A DNA stretch of 15,856 nucleotides from Bacteroidota bacterium (GTDB taxonomy: Bacteria; Bacteroidota; Ignavibacteria; Kapaibacteriales; Kapaibacteriaceae), in the NCBI GenBank assembly GCA_003488525.1, contig DNLG01000119.1, positions 20,530 through 36,385 of the forward strand. The letters are read 5' to 3'. Below the pieces are notes generated by a model. The model saw only the letters and a program-made list of their open reading frames with translations. It ran no database searches and was not told the DNA's origin. Both the position numbers and the translations under genes were made by a program. Positions 6,275 through 13,843 of the stretch are shown here, one piece after another; positions within the stretch are counted from its first letter, which is position 1; each line of letters opens with the position of its first letter.

Positions 6275-8782
6275 ATGCCCGTGCGTGTAGCCCTGCCGAT
6301 CCCCCGTCTTGAGCCTCTTACCTATGACCTGCCTGCCGGAGTGGCTGCAGAGCGTGGCATGCGCGTTCTGGTGCCGCTCGGTAACCGTACCCTTGCCGGC
6401 ACGATCGTCGAGACCGGCGTTCCGGACGTGGAAGGGATGAAGACACTTCTTGAGGTGCTGGACCAGACGCCGTCGTTCACGCAAGAGATGTTGGAACTCA
6501 CACGGCGCGTAGCCGAATACTACCTCTGCTCTTGGGGTGAGGTCCTGGCCGCTGCGCTACCTTCATGGATGAAGCCCTCGTCGGCCATCAGTATCCACCG
6601 TGAGCGCTCCGTTACGGCCGCTGAGTTTGATGAAATGAAGCGGCGAGCCCCACGGCGTGCGGCACTGCTTGAGGTGATCGACGCGGTTCGTGGTGACGTG
6701 ACGCTGGCGTACCTGCAGAAGAAACTCCGCACGTCATCGGTATCGGAGCAGTTGCATGCACTTGTTCGCGACGGTTATATATCGCTCGTCTCACGCGCGC
6801 CCGTAGCCCCTTCCCTGCGCACGGTGCGCATGGTCTCGGTGGCCGATGCGTATCGTACGGATGAGGTCGCTCTGCGGGGACTCTTTGACGTGCTGGATAA
6901 ACGTGCGCCGAAACAGTCACTCGCGCTGGCGACCGTCTGGATGAGGACCTCCGGTGATGGCGGGTCGGTACCGTTTGCAGACGTGTTGGAAACGGCTGGT
7001 GTTTCAGCTTCGGTGGTTGAGTCTCTGATCGAGCGAGGAGCGTTGACGCTCAGTCACGCACCGGCAGCACGGCAACAAGAGCTCAATACACGACAGGACG
7101 AGTCTCACCTGCCATTGACACCCTCGCAGCAGGTAGCGATCGATCGAATTGTCAGGGGGCTATCCAACGGTCAATTCGACCCTATCCTGCTGCATGGCGT
7201 GACGGGTTCGGGTAAGACGCTGGTCTATAAGCATGCGTTGCACCATGTCATTGCTCTCGGTGGAACGGCAATTGTGCTGGTGCCGGAGATCTCCCTGACA
7301 CCTCAGCTCGGGGACCGGTTCACGGCTGCGTTCGGTGAGCGCGTGGCGATTCTTCATTCTCGTCTCAGCGATGCCGAGCGCCTGCATCAGCTTGATCGTA
7401 TCGATAAGGGTGAGGTCTCGGTAGTTATCGGTCCGCGATCAGCGATCTTCTGTGCCGTTCCTGATCTGCGCCTTATCATCGTCGATGAGGAGCACGAACC
7501 GTCCTACAAGCAGGAGGATCCCGCGCCACGCTATCACGGGCGAGACGTTGCGCTCATGAGGGCGCACATCTGCCAATGCCCTATCGTACTTGGCTCGGCA
7601 ACCCCGTCGTTCGAGACCTTGCAGAATGTTCGTCTGGGACGGTTCTCCTGTGTTGAGATCCGCGAGCGTGCCGATGGCGCAGTTGCTCCCGCGATCAGGA
7701 TTGTTGACATGCGCCGGCACCATAAACTCAAGACTGTCATTGGCGGCTTCAGTCACGATGCTATCGACGCAATTGCCGAACGCGTGCGGACCGGTCAGGG
7801 AACGATCGTCTTTCTCAACAGGCGTGGCTTCTCCAGCGAGTTGCAGTGCCAGGACTGCGGGCATACACCTCGATGTCCGAATTGCGATGTATCGTTAACC
7901 TATCATCGAGTTCCGTCATCTCTCCGATGCCATTACTGTGGCTATGCAAACCATCTGGTGAAAAGCTGCATTGAGTGCGGCTCGGTAGATGTCGTCGAAC
8001 TGGGCTCCGGGACACAGCGACTGGAGACCGAACTTGAGCAGGCGCTGCGGGATCGCAGCGGCCTCAATGCTCGCATTGCGCGGGTGGATGCTGATACCAC
8101 CTCACGACGGGGCATGCTTCGCTCGACACTTCAGGCCTTTGTTCAGGGAGATCTTGATGTGATCGTCGGCACGCAGATGATTGCTAAGGGGCTCGATATT
8201 GCACGCGTTACGCTGGTCGTCGTGGTCAATGCCGATCACTCGCTGCATATGAGCGACTTTCGAGCAAGCGAACGGACCTTTCAACTGTTAACACAGGTGG
8301 CCGGCCGTGCAGGGCGGGCGGCGTCCATGACCGGTGAGGTGCTCATTCAGACATCCAGTCCCGAACACCCCGTCATCAGTGTGATTTCCAAAGGTGAGCG
8401 TCTTGACGGTGACGTGCGTGCATGGATTGACGAAGAGCTCATTCTTCGGAAGGAAGTGTTCTACCCGCCGTTCACGCGCTTTATCGTCATCGAAATCTCT
8501 TCGATGGACCAGCAACATGCCGACGGGCATGCCGGTGTCATCAAAGCGCTCTTGCCGGAGGGATCGGCCTATCATAAGCGATCAGACGTGCTGACGCCGG
8601 TGGTCGGCCGGGTGCGAAATCATTACCGACGTATGATCGTGATCAGAAACAACAAGACGGAAGATCCATCGGGACAGAAGATGCGTGGACTTCTGCGGTC
8701 GGTTTTGGAGGCGTATCATCAGCAGTATGCCTCACGCGACGTGCGTGTGAGCATCGACATCGACGCAAGCGGTCATCTTTGA
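6275..8782 (+). CDS. priA: Replication restart helicase PriA (primosomal protein N')
   Basis: A superfamily 2 DNA helicase that recognises stalled or repaired replication forks and reloads the replisome. With ATG at 6275 it has 835 residues. Seen: the N-terminal 3'-DNA-binding domain (MPVRVALPIPRLEPLTYDLP), Walker A GVTGSGKT at 308-315, DEEH at 404-407 in DEEHEPSYKQED, the motif LGSATPSFET, the motif VFLNRRGFS, and eight zinc-binding cysteines at about 525, 528, 534, 537, 552, 555, 565 and 568. Then come GSGTQRLETEL, VGTQMIAKGLDIARV and DFRASERTFQLLTQVAGRAGR. The frame is open back to a TTG at 6191, but the family's N-terminal motif starts directly at 6275. No Shine-Dalgarno is present; a TAAATTG element ends four bases before the ATG, suggesting a leaderless mRNA. 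purT follows after 78 bases. Confidence 0.97.
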   Translation: MPVRVALPIPRLEPLTYDLPAGVAAERGMRVLVPLGNRTLAGTIVETGVPDVEGMKTLLEVLDQTPSFTQEMLELTRRVAEYYLCSWGEVLAAALPSWMKPSSAISIHRERSVTAAEFDEMKRRAPRRAALLEVIDAVRGDVTLAYLQKKLRTSSVSEQLHALVRDGYISLVSRAPVAPSLRTVRMVSVADAYRTDEVALRGLFDVLDKRAPKQSLALATVWMRTSGDGGSVPFADVLETAGVSASVVESLIERGALTLSHAPAARQQELNTRQDESHLPLTPSQQVAIDRIVRGLSNGQFDPILLHGVTGSGKTLVYKHALHHVIALGGTAIVLVPEISLTPQLGDRFTAAFGERVAILHSRLSDAERLHQLDRIDKGEVSVVIGPRSAIFCAVPDLRLIIVDEEHEPSYKQEDPAPRYHGRDVALMRAHICQCPIVLGSATPSFETLQNVRLGRFSCVEIRERADGAVAPAIRIVDMRRHHKLKTVIGGFSHDAIDAIAERVRTGQGTIVFLNRRGFSSELQCQDCGHTPRCPNCDVSLTYHRVPSSLRCHYCGYANHLVKSCIECGSVDVVELGSGTQRLETELEQALRDRSGLNARIARVDADTTSRRGMLRSTLQAFVQGDLDVIVGTQMIAKGLDIARVTLVVVVNADHSLHMSDFRASERTFQLLTQVAGRAGRAASMTGEVLIQTSSPEHPVISVISKGERLDGDVRAWIDEELILRKEVFYPPFTRFIVIEISSMDQQHADGHAGVIKALLPEGSAYHKRSDVLTPVVGRVRNHYRRMIVIRNNKTEDPSGQKMRGLLRSVLEAYHQQYASRDVRVSIDIDASGHL

Positions 8783-8823
8783 TGGAGTTATCCACGCTTC
8801 TCGACAGGGACAGAGAAAAGTCA

Positions 8824-8831
8824 TAGGTTCG
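8824..8831 (+). promoter_or_regulatory. Candidate -7 element TAGGTTCG upstream of purT
   Basis: TAGGTTCG matches TAnnTTTG at seven of eight positions and lies 29 bases before the purT start. I see no clear -33 TTG at 19-21 bases. It could give purT its own transcript, although cotranscription with priA across the 78-bp gap is also possible. An AGGCGG stretch six bases before the ATG may act as a weak Shine-Dalgarno. Confidence 0.35.
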
Positions 8832-8860
8832 CTCGGTCCAACTTCCATAGGCGGTCTTTC

Positions 8861-10054
8861 ATGTCGGTCAAGACAATTCTCCTGCTCGGATCCGGTGAAC
8901 TCGGAAAAGAGTTTGTCATCGCTGTTAAACGTTATGGTCATCGCGTGATCGCCGTCGACTCGTACGACGATGCTCCGGCCATGCAGGTTGCCGACGGCCG
9001 GCGGGTGATCTCGATGCTTGACGCTACCGCACTCGACGCTGTGGTTCACGAGGTTCGCCCCGACATTATCGTGCCCGAAGTGGAGGCCATACGCACCGAA
9101 CGCTTCTTTGCCTATGAGGCGCTCGGAATTCACGTCGTACCCAGTGCGCGTGCGGCGAACATGACCATGAATCGCAAAGCAATCCGTGATCTTGCTTCCG
9201 CTGAACTTGGTCTACGAACCGCCCGGTACCGCTATGCGACAACACTCGAGGAGTTTAAAGAGGCGGTCGCCGATATCGGCATTCCCTGCGTTGTCAAGCC
9301 CCTTATGTCCTCGAGTGGCAAGGGGCAGAGCACGATCAAGATGATCGAAGATGTCGAGCGAGCCTGGACCTATGCCATCGAGGGAAGTCGTGGGGACTTG
9401 AAGGAAGTGATCGTTGAAGAGTTCATCCGGTTTGACAGTGAGATCACGCTTCTAACAGTGACGCAGAAAAACGGGCCGACGCTATTCTGTCCGCCGATTG
9501 GCCACCGTCAGGAACGAGGTGATTACCAGGAGTCATGGATGCCTCACCCTGTCCGGCCAGACCTGCTGGCTGAGGCACAGCAGATGGCTCGCACGGTGAC
9601 GAATGCCCTGACAGGCGCTGGCATATGGGGCGTGGAGTTCTTTCTGACCGATGAACACGTGTATTTCAGCGAGTTGTCTCCAAGACCACATGACACCGGT
9701 ATGGTGTCACTCGCCGGGACAACCACCTTGTCGGAGTTTGAACTCCATGCACGTGCCGTCCTTGGGTATCCGATTCCAAGTCTTGAACTTGAAAGAGCCG
9801 GTGCCTCTGCGGTGATCCTCGCCGATGGTGAAAGCCCCCTGTCACCATCATATGCGGGCCTTGAGCTGGCGCTGGCCTTGCCAGATAGCGAAGTGCGCAT
9901 ATTCGGTAAGCCATCCACCAGACGCTACCGTCGCATGGGCGTGGCCCTGGCGTATGGCCAGCCGAATGCGGACATCGATGTTCTACGTGCTCATGCCCGA
10001 GCCGTGGCTGATTGTGTTCGCGTGGTCATCGACGATGGACAAGCAGAAAGCTAA
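8861..10054 (+). CDS. purT: Formate-dependent phosphoribosylglycinamide formyltransferase PurT
   Basis: Catalyses the third step of purine synthesis in the folate-independent way: GAR plus formate plus ATP gives formyl-GAR, ADP and phosphate. The product has 397 residues, close to E. coli PurT (392), and aligns from memory along its whole length. Seen: GSGELGKE at 10-17, [15 protein letters not shown] at 31-45, VPEVEAI at 71-77, TMNRKAIR at 102-109, the ATP-grasp loop [13 protein letters not shown] at 144-156, EITLLTV at 194-200, [13 protein letters not shown] at 214-226, and [13 protein letters not shown] at 270-282. GSGELGKE, the SSSGKGQ loop and the RPHDTGMV motif separate it from PurK and other ATP-grasp relatives. 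It needs formate as one-carbon donor, so the cell must have a formate source. It follows priA and converges on the DUF5686-like gene with 7 bp between the stops. Confidence 0.97.
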   Translation: MSVKTILLLGSGELGKEFVIAVKRYGHRVIAVDSYDDAPAMQVADGRRVISMLDATALDAVVHEVRPDIIVPEVEAIRTERFFAYEALGIHVVPSARAANMTMNRKAIRDLASAELGLRTARYRYATTLEEFKEAVADIGIPCVVKPLMSSSGKGQSTIKMIEDVERAWTYAIEGSRGDLKEVIVEEFIRFDSEITLLTVTQKNGPTLFCPPIGHRQERGDYQESWMPHPVRPDLLAEAQQMARTVTNALTGAGIWGVEFFLTDEHVYFSELSPRPHDTGMVSLAGTTTLSEFELHARAVLGYPIPSLELERAGASAVILADGESPLSPSYAGLELALALPDSEVRIFGKPSTRRYRRMGVALAYGQPNADIDVLRAHARAVADCVRVVIDDGQAES

Positions 10055-10061
10055 GGCAGGA

Positions 10062-12512
10062 CTAAAATGTTGCATTGGTCAGCGTAATGCGCAGCTCGGG
10101 CGTGTCACGCTGTGACATGCGGGCATTCACGTCGAGCCGAAAGAACAGCAATATTCGATTGATGCCGAGTCCCAGTTCGAAGTACGTGCGATCAGCCGTA
10201 GCGTCCGTCGTCGGTAGTTGCGTCGGGAACTGGCGCAGTGTAGCTGGACTGAACGAAGTCCACTGTACGCCACCAAAGAGCAGGAACTCAATACCAAACG
10301 AGGCGATGTTCGGGATCCGTAGAACACCTGGAATGACCTCTCCAAAGTTGTGGCTGAACTGCAGTGATGCCATACGGTCGCCGTAAAACTCTTTTATGCG
10401 CATTCCGCGGAATGCTGACCCTACCACAAGACTTCCAAAGCCCGACTCTGACGAAACAAAGCGCTGGGGAGGCGTACTTCCCCACCCCCAGCGCACCATT
10501 GCCGAAAGATCGAGTGTCCACAGAGGCAATGTGCGCAAACGTGCTGAGGCATTCCATGTCGCCAGCACGAAATCAAAGTTGCTACCGAGGATATCGGGAT
10601 CTGCTGCCTCCAGCGACAGAGCCATGCCCGTACGTGATACTCTGCGAAGGGGCGAATAGGAAAGAAAAACGTCCAACCCGAGCGTATTCATGTGTCCGTC
10701 GGCCACTTGCGGATTGCTTCTTGGAATCATTCCTGAACGGAAGATAGACCACTGCGTCTGCTGCTTCACCGACTCGTCGAGACCGTTACGCCAGCTAAGC
10801 CGGATCGTGTTCGGGCGCGTCCAGAAGTCATTCCGGACAAACTGCAGCTGTCCCCATGAATATCCCACACTAAGCTGGCCACCACTACTGAGATAATAGT
10901 CACCGTAGTCCGATCCCGAGATCAGAGACGTCAGTGTGATGAAGGATGTCCGGACGATGTTCGGATTGTCTCTCCGCTGCAGGGTTCGCCCGAGTGAAAG
11001 TTCGAGACTCCAGCGCTGATCCTGATCGGGGAACCACGTAGCCGAAGCCGAAGCATACAGCCGGTGATCAGCCAGACCATATCCTGCCTGCGACGCCAGC
11101 AGGAGCGAGGTATCGGGACGATCCCGGACACCGATTCCCAGGTATGGTCCATGAATCAAGTTGTACCTAAAGATATCATCAAACCCGGTGAAGGGACGAC
11201 GTCCAAGGCGCTGCAGAAAACGCGATACCGGACCCAGTATCTGCTCAAACATCGAGTTCTGCAGACTGTCGGGATTCTCCAGGATCATCTGGATCTCGTC
11301 GTATGCCCGCTTTTCCTGCGGGCGAAGTGGCAGTCTAAGGTTCTGCTGCCAGTAGCTCGAGTCAAAGACAGCCGCCTGGGTGGTGGTTTCTACACGACGT
11401 CGATCAAAGATGCCATCCGGCAGTTCAGGGTTGATCACATAGTCATAGCAGAACGTCTCTATGTCGATATCCAGACGTGGGGAGACCACATAGAGGATCG
11501 AGGCTTCGAGGCTGCTGCTGATCGATAGTGCTTCAGGAACAACCATGGAATCAACGATCATCAGATTCTGTCGGTAGCTAAGGCGCGCATCGAACGGCAG
11601 ATTCACCGCTCCGTTCGGAACGAACTGCACTTCGATCGGCACATTGCCCCGCTGATCGACATACATGACGCCTTCAAAGCCCCTTCGTAGGGTCGACTTC
11701 GTTTTGACGTTCAGTTTGACGGTGTCGTCATCAAGACTGCTCTGCAGCACATAGTCGTAGACGTCTATGGCATTCGTCGAAAGAGGCGATGTGATCTCTT
11801 CACCAAGGATCGTGACAACGTCATCAAAGATGTTGAGGTTTGTTCCGAAAGAGACAAAGTTTGCCTCAGGTGGAACGTTGGCTGTCTGCCGCTTTTGAAA
11901 GATCTCATTGTGGAACTGATCCGGTTGTTGAACGTACCCTCGTGAGAACGACTCAAGGATGCTGTTGACCGTCGTGTCGCCTCGACCCGAACTTCGTAAG
12001 GCTGTGGTGGTATCGGTCATGGCGATGAACTTGGTGTAGAGCGTGTACGTGTAGGTTCGGAGCATCTGACGCTGATTCTGCCGTCGCTCGAGAACGCGTC
12101 GCATAATCGACACGGCAGGATCTTCCGCTGTAACGACAACTTCTCTGCCAGAGACTGGACGCTCATTGAGAGAGACGCTGATCGTCGTGTCCGCGCGGGG
12201 AAGATCAATGGTGTCGCGCTCAAATCCCATGCATGAGAACGTGAGTACGAGTCGAGATGCAACGGATGGATCCTCATCCATGGACTTGATCGAAATGACA
12301 AAGGCGCCCGACCTGTCGGTCATTACCCGACGGCGAGAAGTGAGCTCGGTGACAGTGACAAAACGGATCGCATCACCGGTCTGCAAGGAGCTTACCGTGC
12401 CACGGATCGTTACGTCCTGACCAGCCAATGTCATAAGACACGTCAGCTGCAACGTCAGAACAAGCGCGGCAATGCGCACCGCCTTAGGAGCCAATGATCT
12501 CTGTGATTTCAT
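10062..12512 (-). CDS. DUF5686-like outer-membrane beta-barrel protein with carboxypeptidase-D-like domain
   Basis: The product has 816 residues; its function is unknown. Seen: a signal peptide (about 1-31, hydrophobic AALVLTLQLTCLMTLA then GQD), a carboxypeptidase-D regulatory-like domain at about 34-115 (VTIRGTVSSLQTGDAIRFVTV, FSCMGFERDTI), then DPAVSIMRRVLERRQNQ followed by YTYTLYTKF, the pattern of DUF5686-family proteins of Bacteroidota. The C-terminal half alternates polar and aromatic residues as in a barrel and ends in Phe (LRITLTNATF), the usual signal for BAM-dependent insertion. It has no TonB-plug motifs. The start is set at the second of two adjacent ATGs, 12512, because AGGAGG lies six bases upstream; the frame opens back to 12551. 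It overlaps the end of the solute-binding protein gene by 29 bases and is probably coupled to it. The family call rests on recalled motifs. Confidence 0.82.
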   Translation of the reverse strand: MKSQRSLAPKAVRIAALVLTLQLTCLMTLAGQDVTIRGTVSSLQTGDAIRFVTVTELTSRRRVMTDRSGAFVISIKSMDEDPSVASRLVLTFSCMGFERDTIDLPRADTTISVSLNERPVSGREVVVTAEDPAVSIMRRVLERRQNQRQMLRTYTYTLYTKFIAMTDTTTALRSSGRGDTTVNSILESFSRGYVQQPDQFHNEIFQKRQTANVPPEANFVSFGTNLNIFDDVVTILGEEITSPLSTNAIDVYDYVLQSSLDDDTVKLNVKTKSTLRRGFEGVMYVDQRGNVPIEVQFVPNGAVNLPFDARLSYRQNLMIVDSMVVPEALSISSSLEASILYVVSPRLDIDIETFCYDYVINPELPDGIFDRRRVETTTQAAVFDSSYWQQNLRLPLRPQEKRAYDEIQMILENPDSLQNSMFEQILGPVSRFLQRLGRRPFTGFDDIFRYNLIHGPYLGIGVRDRPDTSLLLASQAGYGLADHRLYASASATWFPDQDQRWSLELSLGRTLQRRDNPNIVRTSFITLTSLISGSDYGDYYLSSGGQLSVGYSWGQLQFVRNDFWTRPNTIRLSWRNGLDESVKQQTQWSIFRSGMIPRSNPQVADGHMNTLGLDVFLSYSPLRRVSRTGMALSLEAADPDILGSNFDFVLATWNASARLRTLPLWTLDLSAMVRWGWGSTPPQRFVSSESGFGSLVVGSAFRGMRIKEFYGDRMASLQFSHNFGEVIPGVLRIPNIASFGIEFLLFGGVQWTSFSPATLRQFPTQLPTTDATADRTYFELGLGINRILLFFRLDVNARMSQRDTPELRITLTNATF

Positions 12513-13713
12513 CATGCGCCTCCTGAAGCGCACGATCGGGTGTGGCTTCACCGAGCAGAACGCGCACGACGGCGTTCTCCAGAACAGACTCGATATCCAG
12601 CCAGCGCCGGTGCACAGGGGTCATCCGCGCATTGCGTAGCTGCGCTGCAAACACAGCCTTGAAGGGATCGGACCGCAATGCCGGATCATCGTAGGCCGAT
12701 ATCGCTGCCGGGAATCCAGCCTCGGGAATCTTTGAGCAGAACGTCTTGGCATTTACCGGATCGATGAGAAATCGGATCAGCTTCTCCGCCAGATCCTTTT
12801 GCGTCGATGCAGCCGGAGCGGCCAGGTACTCCCCACCGGCAAACGACACGCCCGGCCGGCCATCGACTCCGGGGAAAGACATGGCGCGCACATTGAGATT
12901 CGCGTTTGAGCGGAGTTTCTTGATCAGCCAGGAACCGGAGTTCCACACACCGATGCGGCCTTGAAGGAACGTCGCATCAAGTTGCCGCTGAGTTTCGATG
13001 ATACCCGTTCGTGATAGCTCCGCGTAACATGCCAATGCTCTGACGTTTTCGGGTGAGTAGAGTACACAGCGCCCCCCGGCATCAAGAACGTCGCCGCCAA
13101 AGGACCAGAGAAACGGAAGGATCTTCTTGTAGAGACGGTGCGGATCAGCGCCATTAGCGCCCCATCCGAAATGCCCCTTTGCCTGAATCGCCTCTGCCAA
13201 TGCCTGTAGATCTTCGATCGAGCGCACCGTGTCCATGCCAACTGCAGAGGCATGCTGCATGTTGACAAACAGCACGCGCGTGTCGACGATCCACGGAGCT
13301 GCATGCAGTGTTCCGGCGTGACGTCCGGGCGCAAGAGCATAACCAAGAAGTGCTGCCGTGTCGATCCGTGTCAGCGGCGCTAGCACGCCGGCACCGGAAA
13401 ACTGTGCGACCCAGTCCGAACCGAGTTCCACGACGTCAGGGGGTGCCCCGGAGTTGAACGCCGCCTGAAGCTTCGCCTTTCCGTCGTTCCAGCTGAGTTC
13501 GGTCAGCTCCACACGGCAATTATTCGCCTTCTCGAAGGCCGAAACAAGGTCTGTAAGAGCAGCCTTCTGACCAGGCTCGCTCCAGAAATGCCAGAAGCGG
13601 ATGACACGGCCCCCTTGCTGCTGCGGATTCTCCGGCTGGCAGGCGGAGAATACCCCGATGGTTATCAAAAGAATGACAACGGCTACGCGATGCTGGTTGA
13701 ATGTCGAATGCAT
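12484..13713 (-). CDS. Extracellular solute-binding lipoprotein, family 1 (sugar-type ABC transporter)
   Basis: The product has 409 residues and resembles family 1 solute-binding proteins (MalE/UgpB type), which capture a sugar or related ligand in the periplasm for an ABC importer. Seen: a lipoprotein signal (residues 1-24, hydrophobic VAVVILLITIGVFSA) ending at Cys25; the family's opening strand VIRFWHFWSEPGQKAAL at about 37-53; then VSAFEKANNCRVELTEL and KLQAAFNSGAPPDVVEL, the typical start of the first lobe; and GRIGVWNSGSWLI with a GVSFAGGEYLAAP stretch in the second. No permease or ATPase gene is adjacent. The ligand cannot be told. It is first in a unit with the DUF5686-like barrel gene (29-bp overlap). 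It has no Shine-Dalgarno; a TAGTTTCG element lies four bases before the ATG. It is divergent from pyrG. Confidence 0.88.
   Translation of the reverse strand: MHSTFNQHRVAVVILLITIGVFSACQPENPQQQGGRVIRFWHFWSEPGQKAALTDLVSAFEKANNCRVELTELSWNDGKAKLQAAFNSGAPPDVVELGSDWVAQFSGAGVLAPLTRIDTAALLGYALAPGRHAGTLHAAPWIVDTRVLFVNMQHASAVGMDTVRSIEDLQALAEAIQAKGHFGWGANGADPHRLYKKILPFLWSFGGDVLDAGGRCVLYSPENVRALACYAELSRTGIIETQRQLDATFLQGRIGVWNSGSWLIKKLRSNANLNVRAMSFPGVDGRPGVSFAGGEYLAAPAASTQKDLAEKLIRFLIDPVNAKTFCSKIPEAGFPAAISAYDDPALRSDPFKAVFAAQLRNARMTPVHRRWLDIESVLENAVVRVLLGEATPDRALQEAHDEITEIIGS
12519..12524 (-). promoter_or_regulatory. Strong Shine-Dalgarno AGGAGG for the DUF5686-like gene
   Basis: On the minus strand AGGAGG lies three bases before ATG 12515 and six before ATG 12512, favouring the latter. 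It is the strongest ribosome binding site in the window and lies inside the upstream gene. Strong Shine-Dalgarno sites are uncommon in classical Bacteroidia. Confidence 0.75.
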
Positions 13714-13717
13714 ACAT

Positions 13718-13725
13718 CGAAACTA
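13718..13725 (-). promoter_or_regulatory. Candidate -7 element TAGTTTCG directly before the solute-binding protein start
   Basis: On the minus strand TAGTTTCG is followed by ATGT and then ATG at 13713. It matches TAnnTTTG at seven of eight positions and has the same four-base spacing to the start codon as the element at 1525-1532. This suggests a leaderless transcript. The -33 region is not clear. Confidence 0.5.
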
Positions 13726-13759
13726 CGGAACAGGCCGTTCGAAAGTCCGTCTTTGTGCG

Positions 13760-13767
13760 TACTTTTG
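13760..13767 (+). promoter_or_regulatory. Candidate -7 element TACTTTTG for pyrG
   Basis: TACTTTTG is a full match to the Bacteroidota -7 consensus TAnnTTTG. TTCG at 13738-13741, 18 bases upstream, may serve as the -33 element. Transcription would start near 13771, giving a leader of about 73 bases that begins with the hairpin described at 13771-13799. Together with the minus-strand element at 13718-13725 it forms a back-to-back promoter pair. Confidence 0.55.
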
Positions 13768-13770
13768 AGC

Positions 13771-13799
13771 CCGTCCTGGCAGCCGACCCCATGGGACGG
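13771..13799 (+). other. Possible hairpin at the 5' end of the pyrG leader
   Basis: CCGTCC (13771-13776) pairs with GGACGG (13794-13799), and the next three bases TGG pair with CCA (13789-13791), leaving a two-base bulge and a nine-base loop. It falls where the pyrG transcript is predicted to begin. No run of U follows, so it is not an intrinsic terminator; it could stabilise the RNA or be chance in GC-rich sequence. Confidence 0.3.
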
Positions 13800-13843
13800 C
13801 GGCGCAGCACCGAACTGATTTCTGATCAACATACGGGTGTCGT

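Noticed and set aside
6212..6484. A 91-residue upstream extension of the HtrA reading frame.
   Set aside because: It runs antisense over the start of priA, is basic and low in hydrophobic structure, and would place the export signal in the middle of the protein.
8788..8796. TTATCCACG, one mismatch from the DnaA box TTATCCACA.
   Set aside because: A single copy with no second box, no AT-rich unwinding region and no dnaA or dnaN nearby. Chance is likely; it is not evidence of an origin.
11064..11528. A 154-codon plus-strand open frame.
   Set aside because: It is antisense to the DUF5686-like gene, which has a continuous frame with a signal peptide and a terminal Phe.
12513..12551. Upstream starts for the DUF5686-like protein (to 12551).
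   Set aside because: AGGAGG at 12519-12524 has good spacing only to the ATG at 12512, and the signal peptide fits that start.
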